Source: Solen grandis (taxonomy: Eukaryota; Mollusca; Bivalvia; Adapedonta; Solenidae). From it: DNA of 64,000 nucleotides. Under the pieces are notes generated by a model that was not told the origin of the DNA, did not search any database, and saw only the letters and a program-made list of their open reading frames with translations. The position numbers and the translations under genes were made by a program. Numbering within the stretch: the first letter of the stretch is position 1; each line of letters starts with the position of its first letter. The stretch lies in NCBI GenBank assembly GCA_021229015.1, contig CM037788.1, positions 37,968,024 to 38,032,023 on the forward strand. The letters are read 5' to 3'. Positions 21,769-32,192 of this stretch are shown here, in pieces.

Positions 21769-24220
21769 CTAGGGCTTACTCCTACCCCTTGGATTGGTAG
21801 AGGTAGAAGAAGGGGTGGGGGGCGATGAAGGAGGAAATCGTGGTCGCTGCGGACCAGATTGGCGAGCGCCCCTGGAAGAGGGATTGCCTCTGAAAGGAGA
21901 TTGAGGCTTGCCCTTTTCCGAGTCCTTCGGGGATTTACCGGAAGAAGCCGAAGGTTTCTTCGGTATCCGGAATTTAGGGGGAGCCGAAGTAGGAGTGCGG
22001 GGCTGGAAGGCCACCGCGCCGTGCATTTGCTCCTCCCTGGAGGCGTCCGCTACTTCCTTGATTCGGCCCCCAAAGAGGGACGAGGAAGAAAGAGGGGCCG
22101 ACCTAAGCTTTTCTCGAGAAGAAGAGAGAAGTAGCTTGTTGGGGCCGTCCAGGATGGCATCCCGCCTGCAGCGAGTCATCTCGGAAGAGAGAGAAAGAGA
22201 TAGCAAAATCGAATGTTTTGCCGTCGCTGCTAAGGCCTCTAAAAGAAGCCTGACGGAAGCAGATAAAGCATCCTTTTGTTGTAGTTTGACCGAAAGAGCG
22301 GCCACGAAGGAGTCAGTATGCGACGAGATGCCGGAAAGGAAGCGGGAGCGTTGCTCCCAGCGATCCAGGACCTTCTGCTGAAGCGGTAAAGAGGAGGGGA
22401 CCTTGAGCCGGAGCCGACTCGCATCTAGGTCCAGTTTCGGGGGGTGGATAGAAAAATCACCCTCCGGAAACTTGTAGGTCTTGGGGTTAAAACCCAAAGG
22501 CCGAAGGTCCGAAGTTGGAATAAACCAGCCCGGTCCTGGCTTAGAGGAGGATGAAGATTCAAAATCCTCCAAAGCCGAACGGACGACCGGAGAGAAAGGG
22601 AGTAACTCCGGTTCGACTGATTTGGACTCCTTAGGCTTACCGACAAGGTCAAGGTAACCTTCGCACCTCTTCCGGGAGGGAGGAGGGGCCGGTTTGCATA
22701 CTGATGCAGGAAGGGTAGCAAAGACCTCCTGAACAGCCCTGTCCATGGAAAACCGATTCTCGTCTGACTCCTCGTCCTCATCAGAGAGAGGATTGTCAGT
22801 ACGAGGTTCGGAATGAGCGCTGGATCGGCGCGAGGTGGAAGAAAGAGGCACGTCCTCAGCAAATAAGGAGTCCTCCTCCGGAGCATGAAGGGAGATTTCA
22901 TCCTCCAATTGTCCACTCGTAGCAGTCCCACTAATAGGGGGATTGCGAGTCGAGGGAGGAGACCCAGCCTCAGGGCGCGAAGGGGGAGCATCCTGAGGGG
23001 GAAAGCCCATGAGAGGAAATGGAGGGAAAAAGGGCCACATAGGGGGCTGTGTGGAAGAAGAGCCCTGTGGACCCGAGGAGGGAGGAGACTGAAGGAATAG
23101 TCTATGATCAAGGGTCTCTGGTGGCAGAGAAACCCGATCCCTCCTAGAAGAAGAAGGTTCACCCGGAATGACGGGGGAGGAGGCAGAGCTGAACTGCCTG
23201 GCGTATTCCCCCATCATGTGGGACCACCATGTGGAAGGGTCAAAAGTCTGGGGTTGCGCTGAGACATCCGCACTTTGAACCCTCGAAGACGTGGTGGAGC
23301 GTAAAGGTGACCGGTCCCGAGTAGCAGAGCTAGGGGACCGGTGACCGGAAAGACCCGGGGAACGGTTGTGGGACCGTTTCTTGGGCACCCTTGAACGTGG
23401 AAGAGGAGGTGGCCGAAGCGGAGAAACCGCAGGGCTGCCTGATGAAAAACTCGAATCCGAATTCTCGGACAAAATCGGCGAAGACCGGCGACCCACACGT
23501 CTAGCGTGATGGGCCGACCTGGCCGTCGATCTGTGCAGATCTCTCGCCGATGACCGGTGATGACCGGTCTTGGGTCTCTGAGACCGATGTTGACCGGTGA
23601 CCGGTGAATGATGACCGGTGCCCGGTGAATGATGACCGGTGACCGGTGCCTGTGACCGGTGACCGGTGACCGGTGCCCGGTGACCGGTGCCCGGTGACCG
23701 GTGACCGGTGTGGTCGGTGACCGGTGCCCGGTGCCCGGTGACCGGTGGTCGGTGACCGGTCCTGACCGGTGACCGGTCCCTGGCAGTTATACCCGGTGAC
23801 CGGTCCCGTGATGGTCGGTGACCGGTCTTGACCGGTGACCGGTGGCTAGACCCCGGCCGGGGGTGACTCGATTCCCGGCTCCTTGACTGCTCCCCTGGGG
23901 CTGACACAAGGAGAGCCGGGAAGGGAGCCAGGAGATGAAGGCGGCCTCTCCGGAGAGGGGCGGGAAGCCTTCTTCCTAGGAGGGGGAGAGGGACTCCGAC
24001 CCCCAGCAGCGCTGAACCCGGAGAAGGAGGAGGAAGATGAGGCCTTCCTTTTCCGGGAAGAGTAAGACCGACGGGAGGAGGCTTTCTTCCATATCTCGTC
24101 TGTCCACGAAGCGCAAACGGTGCAAGTGTCGACCCTAGAGCATCCGGAACATGATAGGCAGGACTGATGGGAATCCCAGGACGCCTTAACATGTCCGCAG
24201 GAACCCCGGGACTGCGACAT
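21769..24220 (-). CDS. DIRS ORF1, gag-like structural protein (one apparent frameshift)
   Basis: The best start is the ATG at 24220-24218. The first residues hold a compact Cys/His cluster (Cys8, His10, His18, Cys21, Cys24, Cys27, Cys33, Cys36), then a Ser/Arg/Lys-rich segment. The frame then meets a stop at 23846 unless it shifts at the C4 run at 23892-23895. After the shift, reading continues uninterrupted to 21769 through a TGHRSP-repeat tract, Ser/Pro-rich and acidic stretches, and a basic Arg/Gly/Pro/Ser-rich C-terminus. Gag-like proteins of DIRS elements bind nucleic acid; the cluster and basic tail fit that role. The right arm has one base fewer at the equivalent run (38901-38903), which keeps the frame. 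A longer frame reaching 24237 starts at TTG and reads the N-terminal part out of frame. Confidence 0.8.
23553..23843 (-). repeat. ACCGGT-rich tandem tract encoding TGHRSP-like repeats
   Basis: Twenty-two ACCGGT hexamers in about 290 bp, separated by short CAC, CGGGC and CATCATTC spacers. On the coding strand this gives repeated TGHRSP/TGHRAPV/TGHH units. The right-arm copy (38927-39023) has only six hexamers. The DNA is palindromic at every hexamer and the protein is a basic, low-complexity RS-like domain. Confidence 0.9.
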
Positions 24221-24548
24221 ATTGAATAGCTATACAAAAGAACAATGTATGCAAAAAAAAAGACGGGAAGACCGAAGAAAACCCGTAAAAGGAAAAATCT
24301 CGAAACGAGACAACAGTATATACAAAATCAATAATAATAAACCAGTGTCACGGGAGCCGAAGCACGGAAACCCGTGACACAAGGCAAAAGGTCCCGATAC
24401 GGGACGGAAATGGGAATTCTATACGAATATAGAATAAAACTAAGAGAACAATATAAACAACACAGCCGAGGCTATGAAAAGATAAGAAAGGAGAGCTGTA
24501 GCGCACAGAAGCTATCAAGAAAGGGACACACAAGGTAACCCACTGAAA
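24221..24548 (-). other. DIRS 5' untranslated leader
   Basis: Between the 5' terminus and the ORF1 ATG. It is AU-rich compared with the ORFs, has no open frame of note, and presumably holds the promoter; no core-promoter motif was identified with confidence. Confidence 0.5.
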
Positions 24549-24707
24549 CTCGATGGCTTCCAAAACACAATTGGAGAACGGGGGTTACACTTCCGGTAAC
24601 TAGGGGGTTTAGGGAATGGTTTATTTTGCGGACTCTGTTTTGGAAGCTGTGCACAAATAGACACATACCTGAAGTAATAACAGGTAACGTATTTATGCTA
24701 TTAAAAT
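24549..24707 (-). repeat. DIRS 5' terminus (inverted terminal repeat)
   Basis: On the minus strand it starts ATTTTAATAGCATAAATACG and continues into TTACCTGTTATTACTTCAGG. From there about 120 bases are identical to the 3' terminus (18436-18555) in inverted orientation, with weaker similarity to the GCCATCGAG motif at the inner edge. The outer ~20 bases are not shared with the 3' terminus but recur in the internal complementary region. Confidence 0.88.
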
Positions 24708-27700
24708 TCCTGATTAATTCAAATGATAAAAAAACACTGAGGTCCATAATTCCTACCAGACCATTGACAAAAATTAACAGTAAACAACAAAAGGACAGAT
24801 ACAATGAAGATTGAGAGGGTGACTGGGGAGCATCTGATTATTCAAACCTTGTCAGTAGGAGATAGTCCCTGAACGTACAACTTGTTAATAATCTCATGAA
24901 TATTCATAACCAACTGCTTGGAGAAAATGGAAACTGACAGGTACTGAATATAACCTATGTATTGGTTCTTCTACTGCAGTTCTTTTTACTCTCTTTTTTT
25001 TATTTTTTATTTTTGCATCTTCTTTGACGTAATTGTTTCATGCTGCTTTCACTCTTCTGTATGTTATCATGTGTAATAATAAGTAAGAAAATATAGTCTG
25101 AATTTTGAATGGGTAACAAATTTGGCACAAACATTTCTATGAAACAAATAAATAAATTTTTTAATTAAAGGAAAACCAAAACATTGAATAACAAAAAAAA
25201 AAAAAAAAACTTTCTTTACAGGGGATTTCCACTGAAAATTATACATGTCTAAATTTATTGACGAAGGAAGCTCCCAGTGCATACAGCAGAATGTATTTAG
25301 GAATTCCATCATTTTGGACCTGAACGAAAATGACATCTTCAGAATTATTCAATGCATGGTTTTGGCACTTAAAGGAGATCATTACTTCCTGATATTAGAA
25401 CATATAACACAGAAAAAATGAATTTAAATTGTTCAATGATTTGTAGACTAAATATACATCAGTTTGATATATAAAACAAATATATCATATTTTAAGGGGA
25501 GTATGAGGGAGATCAAATATTCTGATCAAGAGATTTTTAGGTTTCTAAATACAGATATCTGTATGGACAAGGACATTTGTACTGAGTACATCTATTTAAT
25601 AGACGGAAGAGGATCTGCCAGAACATGTTGGATATATTTCTTTTATATTTCATACTTTTAAGGGTGTTTGATTAATTGATTTTCTTTTCACAGACCAAAT
25701 AACTAGAAGTGTCATGTTTCCTTTTGGCCAATGGATTATATCAGAATATTTAAAACTGCAACCACTAAGCTCACAGTGGAAAGGTTTTTCCAAAATGTGA
25801 ACCACGCGCACTGTGAAAAGGCATGTTTTTAACTATGCAACCACTAAGTTCACTGTGTAAAGGCATACCGGTATTTAAACTTTGTTTACATAACTTTGTG
25901 CATTTTCAAGGGGCTGTATTCAAGAAAAACCTAAAGATTCACTTTACCGTAGTAAAATTATTAAATCTTTTATTTTCTAAACCAAACAGATAATTTACTA
26001 GATGAAGGGAATACATCTCAACCATTATCAACATTTTATATCTAGATTTAGGGATGGTAAAGCAGAAATATTCACTATCAGAAATGATATAACTTATATT
26101 TGACCTTTGTAAAAATAAATGACTGCAGCCCTAGTTCTACTATCCTGAAATCCATAGCCAGAACTATGCTCTATCAGATACTCTACTTCAGGTTTTATCT
26201 GTAAAATTCCAGTTAACTCCACATGGCTGATGTAATTTATGTCTTTCCATGTTCTGCTCTGATCCAATAAATGAGCTTCCCAACCTTTGCATGTACCTAA
26301 TAAATGCCCCACCATAAAATAGAAATATCATCCTATAAAAGGCAACTCATTTGATACCAAGACCATTAGTTGTGCTGTAAAACCAGGGATGCACCTTGAA
26401 TCAATGTGAGAGTGTCTTGCTCTGTGTCATGCATGAGGAGCCATCATGAAAATCAAGCTTCTCCATGATTGACTGTGTCTGACTAAATGTAAGTAAAGGA
26501 ATAGTACAACATGACCCAACTGACCTTTGCGTGCAGAAATATTGACATCAAATCAATGCAATATCCAATGTCTAACATGATTAACACAGAAGATCCTTGA
26601 ACATTTTGACCTGGCTCAATTTCTGCCAAAAATACTTACCAATAAGCTATACTCAAACTCTTAAAACAGAATGAATTCTTGTTTAAAAAAAGTGACAAAT
26701 TATTTATAAGACAATGTAAAGATTGATGATTCTGAAAAATGATATTTCCTAAGAAATTAAATGACCAAGTATTTGATTTCTAAAACAAGAATAATGAAAA
26801 ATGTTCCTAAATATTTTTCCCCAGACTTTGCACTAAGTAAGTAAGTTCACAGCTGTAATTTCTTTTGTATGACAAATGATTTGTACAAAATTTAGTGAGA
26901 TAGACCCGTGAGCATTCGTCTTGACAGAAAAAAAGATTCCTTCAAATTGGATAATCTGGAAAATGCAATAAACAGAGTTTTGAAGGTTTGCAACTGCACA
27001 AATGGTTAGCTAATATGATCTTTGCTCACCTTTATCTATACAACTAACCAAAATGCTATATTATGCAGTAAAATCTACATTTCATCTGAAACTGTTCTTT
27101 TTTTTAAAACCTAGAAAGCACCAAATTTCAAATAAATACTGCAGATAAATATGCTAAAGATTAATTGATTCAAGAACAGTTTACAAAAGGCAAACAATAT
27201 TTCATCAGTCAATGTCCTTCGCTGATCAATTTAGAACTGGCACTATTCCTACACTGATTATAATATTATTTAGCAATTATACACACAGAAGCTATTGTTA
27301 GTTTGTAATTACAATTCCTTAATCAGAGAAATCAACCAAAGAAAAAAGGTCTATTTTAGGAAAAATTATTCAGTTACTCGGTATCTTGGGAACCATAAAT
27401 ATTTCAAAGTTACTGTAATAGTCAGGAACAGCAAAAGTCAATAAGATTAGGTTTTGAAGAAAGCAGATAAATAGGTCTCCATTTTTAATAATAATTAATT
27501 TTCATGTTGTTCAGGTAAAGTTGTCCAGACATCTATAAACACAGGACCAATATTACAGCTCTGTCATCGATGCACCTGGGCCCAGCGTTACATCTAGGTT
27601 CAAGGGTTTCAAGGAACCATATTTAGATCTGGAAACTGACACTAAGATGGAGACTGGAACCCTGCTTTCTTTTTTGGCTCATAACAAAATTCCAAGACAG

Positions 27701-29276
27701 CCACAAAGGAATATTAAGACTGAACATTTTTTTTCCAACCTGAGATGCATTTTCTTTTCTTTTTAAACTATCAACATGGTTAATCAATGTCAGGATAGAA
27801 ATGCAGGAGTATGGATGGATGTATAGAACACTGAATCACAATCATAAAATATAAACAACAGAAACAATGCATAAAATTAATCTGTTAAGACCAAAACTTC
27901 ACTTTCGGCAAAAATTTAGCCTTTAATTCAATGATACATGCAGTGGAACTTCAATGATATTTCAAGAAGCTATCCATTTAACCAAGGTGATTTTCCAATT
28001 ATTAAAAATGCAAGTATGTTTTCTCAATAGCTACTATGACATTTACCAACTGTTCACTTACATTAGTTTTTTTCACCACCTACAGATATCTAAGTACATT
28101 TAAGTTACTTAACATGTCTAGTCCGAAGACTAATGATATTCTATTATAATCAGACTCGTGCAAATAACTAGAAATTAAAGGAAGATTATGCCCTAAGTAA
28201 AGTTCCAAGGAACAAAGTTAAAGGCCAGCCCAATCACCAGTAATTGCTATTACCCTCCCTTGTTGTCAGAAAATATGAGAGATGAAGTGATTTGTTCACT
28301 AAGGATTCTAGACATGAGTCAATTTGAGCGTCGCCAGATATTCTACCAGGCACTCTCCTAGTCTTTTGTAAGCGTTGTTTTTAACCCTCTCTTGTATCCT
28401 TCCAGTGTTACGGCTTTGCAATGGTGCTATTATTTTGTTTCTTTTGTCCAGACCCTTTTCAATGCTCCTGATGGATTTGATTTTCATTACCACGCACATA
28501 CAGCATTTATTTTCTCTTGAAGTGAGCGATTCAAATAGAGCAATTTTTTGTCTCATTCATAATGATTTCAATTTATTGAACAAATTTTCAATACTTAAAA
28601 AAAAAATGGCAAAAAGCAAAGGTTAAAATGTGTTTTAAGTTTTGTCTGCTTAAAGAATAGTGTGTGCTTTATTCCATATATAATCTATAATAAGGATACT
28701 CTAATAGCTGCATATCATGTTTACTTAATTGATTTTTCAAATTGAGAAATATGTTTGCCTGTGTATATTTACATGAAATCTTGGCTTGCGGTTGAGATGG
28801 ATGAGTCTGAATAAGACGAAATCTCCCAAGAGAACACAAACACATATATAACAACTTCCATTGGTACAGCATGATGCAACTAAGCTGGAGGTAACTTTAC
28901 AGGAGATCATAATGTTCAACAAAAACTATATCATACAAATTAGTGTTTTATATTTGTATGTTACAATATAGCAGGACAATACTACATGTAAGTACCTATC
29001 AATACATCGCAGGATAACTGTATTAAAGTATCTAACAAGACACTATAGCACAATTTTACTACATTTAATTTAAGTATCCAACAATACAGTACAGAATAAT
29101 TGTATGTCTAACAATGCGTGCATTCTGTTATGCTACGAAACTGTGCAGGGGAAGTAACTACTGTTGTACTGAGAAGTAGTATACCGTTCCAATTTGTAGA
29201 CTGGTTATCAAAATTTTTACCGGATAAAAATGTAGTAAAAATGTGATATGTTTACACCAGTCTGTTATCATCTAAC
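24708..29276. other. 4.6 kb without a recognised gene
   Basis: AT-rich sequence. The best unexplained frame is at 28308-28556 (listed separately). A degenerate ~40-bp motif ('aagtatctaacaatacagta') repeats three to four times at 28970-29110 and is shorter in the right arm. The right-arm equivalent of about 25660-27690 is the poor-consensus block at 35150-37075. Confidence 0.45.
28308..28556 (-). CDS. Unrecognised 82-codon ORF (left arm)
   Basis: ATG-initiated frame with a Lys/Arg-rich middle part and the ending 'CLVEYLATLKLTHV'. It is identical at the protein level in the right arm (34291-34539), but the surrounding DNA is also nearly identical there, so this says little about selection. It has no domain I recognise, no clear splice sites, and an overlapping opposite-strand frame of similar length. 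It may be an exon fragment or chance. Confidence 0.15.
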   Translation of the reverse strand: MRQKIALFESLTSRENKCCMCVVMKIKSIRSIEKGLDKRNKIIAPLQSRNTGRIQERVKNNAYKRLGECLVEYLATLKLTHV

Positions 29277-31021
29277 ATGTCATCTGGATGGAGGAATAAG
29301 TCACTGCAAAGTAACTGTAATCGAAGTTTACTGGACTTCTTCGCCAGAAATGAAAATGAAAGCGTTCCAGCGAAAATTATAACAAGGCGGCCAAGATGGC
29401 CCTGTGTCGCTCACGTGAGTAAGATTGCTGTGTTAGGCATTATGACAAAAAATGTGGCATCTAAAGTGTTTTTCTAACATTTGACTAAGTGACCTAGATT
29501 TTGATCCTACCTGAATTTGCACTCAACTGCAGTCAAGTTTAATGAAGACTGGTACAAAAATGTAGGCCCCTTATAGAGTGTTCACAAGATTTTTCTAAAC
29601 TTTGCCCTGGTGACCTACTTTTTGACCTCATGTGGCCCAGTTTTGAATTCATCTTAGATTTAATGTAAACAAACATTCTAACCAAGTTACAGGTATGGCT
29701 GAAACTGTGGCCTCTAGAGAGTTCACAAAGTTTTTCTAAGATTTGACCTGGTGACCTAGTTTTTGACCCACATGACCCAATTTCAAACTCAACCTAGGTA
29801 TCATGTAGACAAACATCCTGACCAAATTTCATGAAGATTGGGCCAAAACTGTTGCCTCTACAGTGTTCACAAGGATTTTCTAAGATTTGACCTAGTGACC
29901 TAGTTTTTGACCCAACATGACCCAATATCAATCTCTTCTGTCATAGCATACCAAAACTGTGGCCTCTAGAATGTTCACAATCAGTTGTTGACAACGGACA
30001 AAGGACGACGAACAACGCACAAAAAGCGGTCACCAAAGCTCACCCTGAGCACAAGTGCTAAAAAGTATCTAATTAGATGTCGTGTTTGAATCGGTTGATA
30101 AGGTAGAAAAATCCGTGTCAAAACGGCGTCACCATTCTTCAGCTGACGATAAAACAATCGAAAGATGGAAACAGAATCACCCATGGTTAACTGTAGTAAA
30201 AAATGATAGTGAAATCAAACTAAAATGTTCCGTTTGCTGCAAGGCTAAGGTAAACAGTATATGGGCACAAGAAGGGTCAGGTAATATGCAGAAAAACAGT
30301 GTTATTTGACACTCACTGAGCAGTGAACACAACAAGGCTGAACTTTCATGTATGAGACAGACAATATACTCTAAGTCCCCCACCCCATCAGCCTGTAAAA
30401 CTGATGATGCTGATATCTATAAACCTAATGTGGAAGAGGAAGACATAAATCTTTTCCATACTATTTTCTGCTTGGTCAAAAAGCTTCAGCCCTCTGATAT
30501 GACTAACACGATTTTGCAGTTGCAAAGCCTTAATGGACTAAACTAAATCATACCAAAACCTAAGTTGGGATTCTATTAAAGATATCCAAAATTGTATAAG
30601 TGACACAATCCAGAGGTCAGTTTTAGAAGAAGTTTTAGATTCACAGTTTTACAGAATTTTGCATGATGATTCAAAGTACAGATATAAGTGTACAGAAGTA
30701 CCTGTCAATCTGTATAAGGTATGTCCATAATGGAGAACCTGTAACCAAATTTCTAACTAATGTCAGTCTTGATGATTGGAAAGCCCAAAAGTCAAAAGTT
30801 TAGAAGACCTTGGTCTTAAGCTAAGCAACATGGTATCTCTGGCAACAGATGGTGCTTCAGTAATGACCGGAAAAAAATCAGGCGTTGGAATTCAGTTAAA
30901 GTCAAAGGACTCCCCATTTTCAACACAGACACTCTGTATTGTGCTTAGATTAAATTTGGCTGTTGCAGATTCTATCAAGAATCAAAGCACTCAATGCACT
31001 GAGAGACGGCAGCCAGATTAA
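29277..31021 (+). pseudogene. hAT-type transposase-like pseudogene (ZNF862/KIAA1586-like), split and truncated
   Basis: The ATG at 29277 opens an N-terminus with an 'SLLDFFARN' motif typical of these proteins. It is cut at 29381 by modular element copy e. Reading resumes at about 30070 with a Cys-containing segment ('KLKCSVCCKAKVNSIW') like the TTF/BED-type zinc finger of this group. It meets an in-frame TGA at 30307-30309, continues to 30546, shifts frame, and resumes with 'KYLSICIRYVHNGEPVTKFL' near 30700 and 'MVSLATDGASVMTGKKSGVG' near 30830, a conserved catalytic-domain region. The 3' end is truncated by copy f at 31026. It is non-functional as it stands. Domesticated relatives occur in animal genomes; family assignment is from memory. 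Confidence 0.8.
29381..30064 (+). mobile_element. Modular short element with ~145-bp internal repeats (copy e)
   Basis: Starts AACAAGGCGGCCAAGATGGC, then CGCTCACGTGAG. It ends CTCACCCTGAGCACAAGTGC followed by TAAAAAG. The interior is four to five ~145-bp repeats with 'gacctggtgacctagttttt', 'caaacatcctgaccaa' and 'ctgtggcctctagag', then a short GACGAC-rich tail. It interrupts the hAT-like frame after about 34 codons. The right-arm counterpart (32741-33550) has about one more internal repeat. Confidence 0.8.
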
Positions 31022-31025
31022 CAGG

Positions 31026-31795
31026 AAAACAAGAGGGCCAAGATGGCCCTGTGTCGCTCACCTGAGTAAGATGGCAGTGTTAGGCATAATGACAAAAAAT
31101 CTGGCATCTAAAAGTGTTTTTCTAACATTTGACTAGGTGACCTACATATTGACCTCATGTGACTCATTTTCAAACTCATCCAATATATCAATTAGACAAA
31201 CATCCTGACCAAATCTATTGAAGATTTGGCTAAAACTGTGGCCTCTAGAGAGTTCACAAGGTTTTCCTTAGATTTGACCTGGTGACCTAGTTTTTGATCC
31301 CACATGACCCAATTTCAAACTCATGCAAGATATCATGTAGACAAACATCCTGACCAAAATTTATGAAGATTAGGCCAAAACTGTGGCCTGTACAGTGTTC
31401 AAAAGGTTTTTCTAAGATTTGACCTGGTGACCTAGTTTTTGACCCCACATTACCCATTTTCGAACTCATCCGAGATATCATGTAGACAAACATCCTGACC
31501 AAGTTTCATGAAGATTGGGCCAAAACTGTGGCCTCTAGAGTGTTCACAAGGTTTTTCTAAGATTTGACCTGGTGACCTATTTTTTGACCCCACATGACCC
31601 AATATCGAACTCATCCGAGATATCATGTAGACAAACATCCTGACCAAGTTTCATGAAGATTGGGCCAAAACTGTGGCCTCTAGAGTGTTCACAAGCAATT
31701 GTTGACGACGGACGACGGACGACTGACGACGCACGACGGACAAAAGGCGATCACAAAAGCTCACCCGAGCACAAGTGCTCAGGTGAGCTAAAAAG
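31026..31795 (+). mobile_element. Modular short element, complete (copy f)
   Basis: The best-preserved copy. Its 5' start is ACAAGAGGGCCAAGATGGCC, a palindromic hairpin, then GCTCACCTGAG. It has about four ~145-bp internal repeats, a GACGACGGACGAC tail near 31705-31740, and a 3' end GAGCACAAGTGCTC followed by AGGTGAGCTAAAAAG. CTCACCTGAG and CTCAGGTGAG at the two ends are mutual reverse complements. It truncates the hAT pseudogene. It lies in the left-only central segment and has no mirror copy in the window. Confidence 0.85.
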
Positions 31796-32092
31796 CTGTG
31801 ATTCTTAATTATTGATACAAAAGAGGCAAAAGCCATATAACGCAAAAACTCCACACACTCTCCTGCAACTATAGTCGGTAGTAAGACAATCAAATTCGCA
31901 CTCTGTTTGGTACAATACAATCCAGAATTAGGGTCATGAACCTGACTGTATGAACTTCAGAAATAGGTCATTCCCTAGGACCCGATTTATATACACTATC
32001 TATTGTTACTAAAGTGTAGAACTTGACAAGGTACTTGATGTTTTAGATACTTGAATATTTGTTTCTATTTCAAAGTTAAGAAATGCTCTGGG
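31796..32092. other. Contig end, no feature seen
   Basis: About 300 bp of AT-rich sequence running into the 100-N gap. It has no counterpart elsewhere in the window. Confidence 0.5.
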
Positions 32093-32192
32093 NNNNNNNN
32101 NNNNNNNNNNNNNNNNNNNNNNNNNNNNNNNNNNNNNNNNNNNNNNNNNNNNNNNNNNNNNNNNNNNNNNNNNNNNNNNNNNNNNNNNNNNN
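32093..32192. other. Assembly gap, exactly 100 N
   Basis: A run of exactly 100 N, the usual placeholder for a scaffold gap of unknown size. It sits at the turning point of the inverted duplication, so the head-to-head join was made by scaffolding and not by continuous sequence. The apparent reading frame running across it has no meaning. Confidence 0.99.

Larger units (their letters stand above)
18395..24707 (-). mobile_element. DIRS-type tyrosine-recombinase retrotransposon, complete (left arm)
   Basis: A 6.3-kb element on the minus strand. Its order is 5' terminus, ORF1 (gag-like), ORF2 (RT, RNase H, methylase-like segment), ORF3 (tyrosine recombinase), internal complementary region and 3' terminus. 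The two termini share about 120 identical bases in inverted orientation but have different outermost sequences. The internal complementary region matches both outer edges, as known for DIRS elements, which are thought to replicate through a circular intermediate and integrate with a tyrosine recombinase. No target-site duplication is evident at the edges, as expected. GC content and codon use differ sharply from the AT-rich surroundings. ORF1 and ORF2 carry three apparent single-base frameshifts. Confidence 0.92.
1..30612 (+). repeat. Left arm of a ~30-kb inverted duplication
   Basis: The whole segment recurs as its reverse complement at 32193-61718. Base 1 pairs with about 61718 and base 30612 with about 32193. 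All recognisable landmarks keep order and mirror orientation: Ig exon, SINE, hairpin, palindrome cluster, modular elements, DIRS element and hAT pseudogene. The arms are not identical. Substitutions are scattered, tandem arrays differ in length, and left-only segments exist at about 3398-3790 and 18397-19267. This pattern fits two alleles better than a recent duplication. The left arm may extend beyond the window start. Confidence 0.95.

Noticed and set aside
20548..24065. Plus-strand frames of 60-157 codons across the DIRS element
   Set aside because: They are antisense shadows of the GC-richer, codon-biased DIRS ORFs on the minus strand.
21769..24237. Taking the full 822-codon frame from 24237 as gag
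   Set aside because: It starts at TTG and reads the N-terminal part out of frame. The ATG at 24220 in the neighbouring frame gives the Cys/His cluster, and the frames join at a homopolymer.
24568..24690. Long terminal repeat of an LTR retrotransposon
   Set aside because: The matching copy at 18436-18555 is inverted, not direct, and the element encodes a tyrosine recombinase rather than a DDE integrase.
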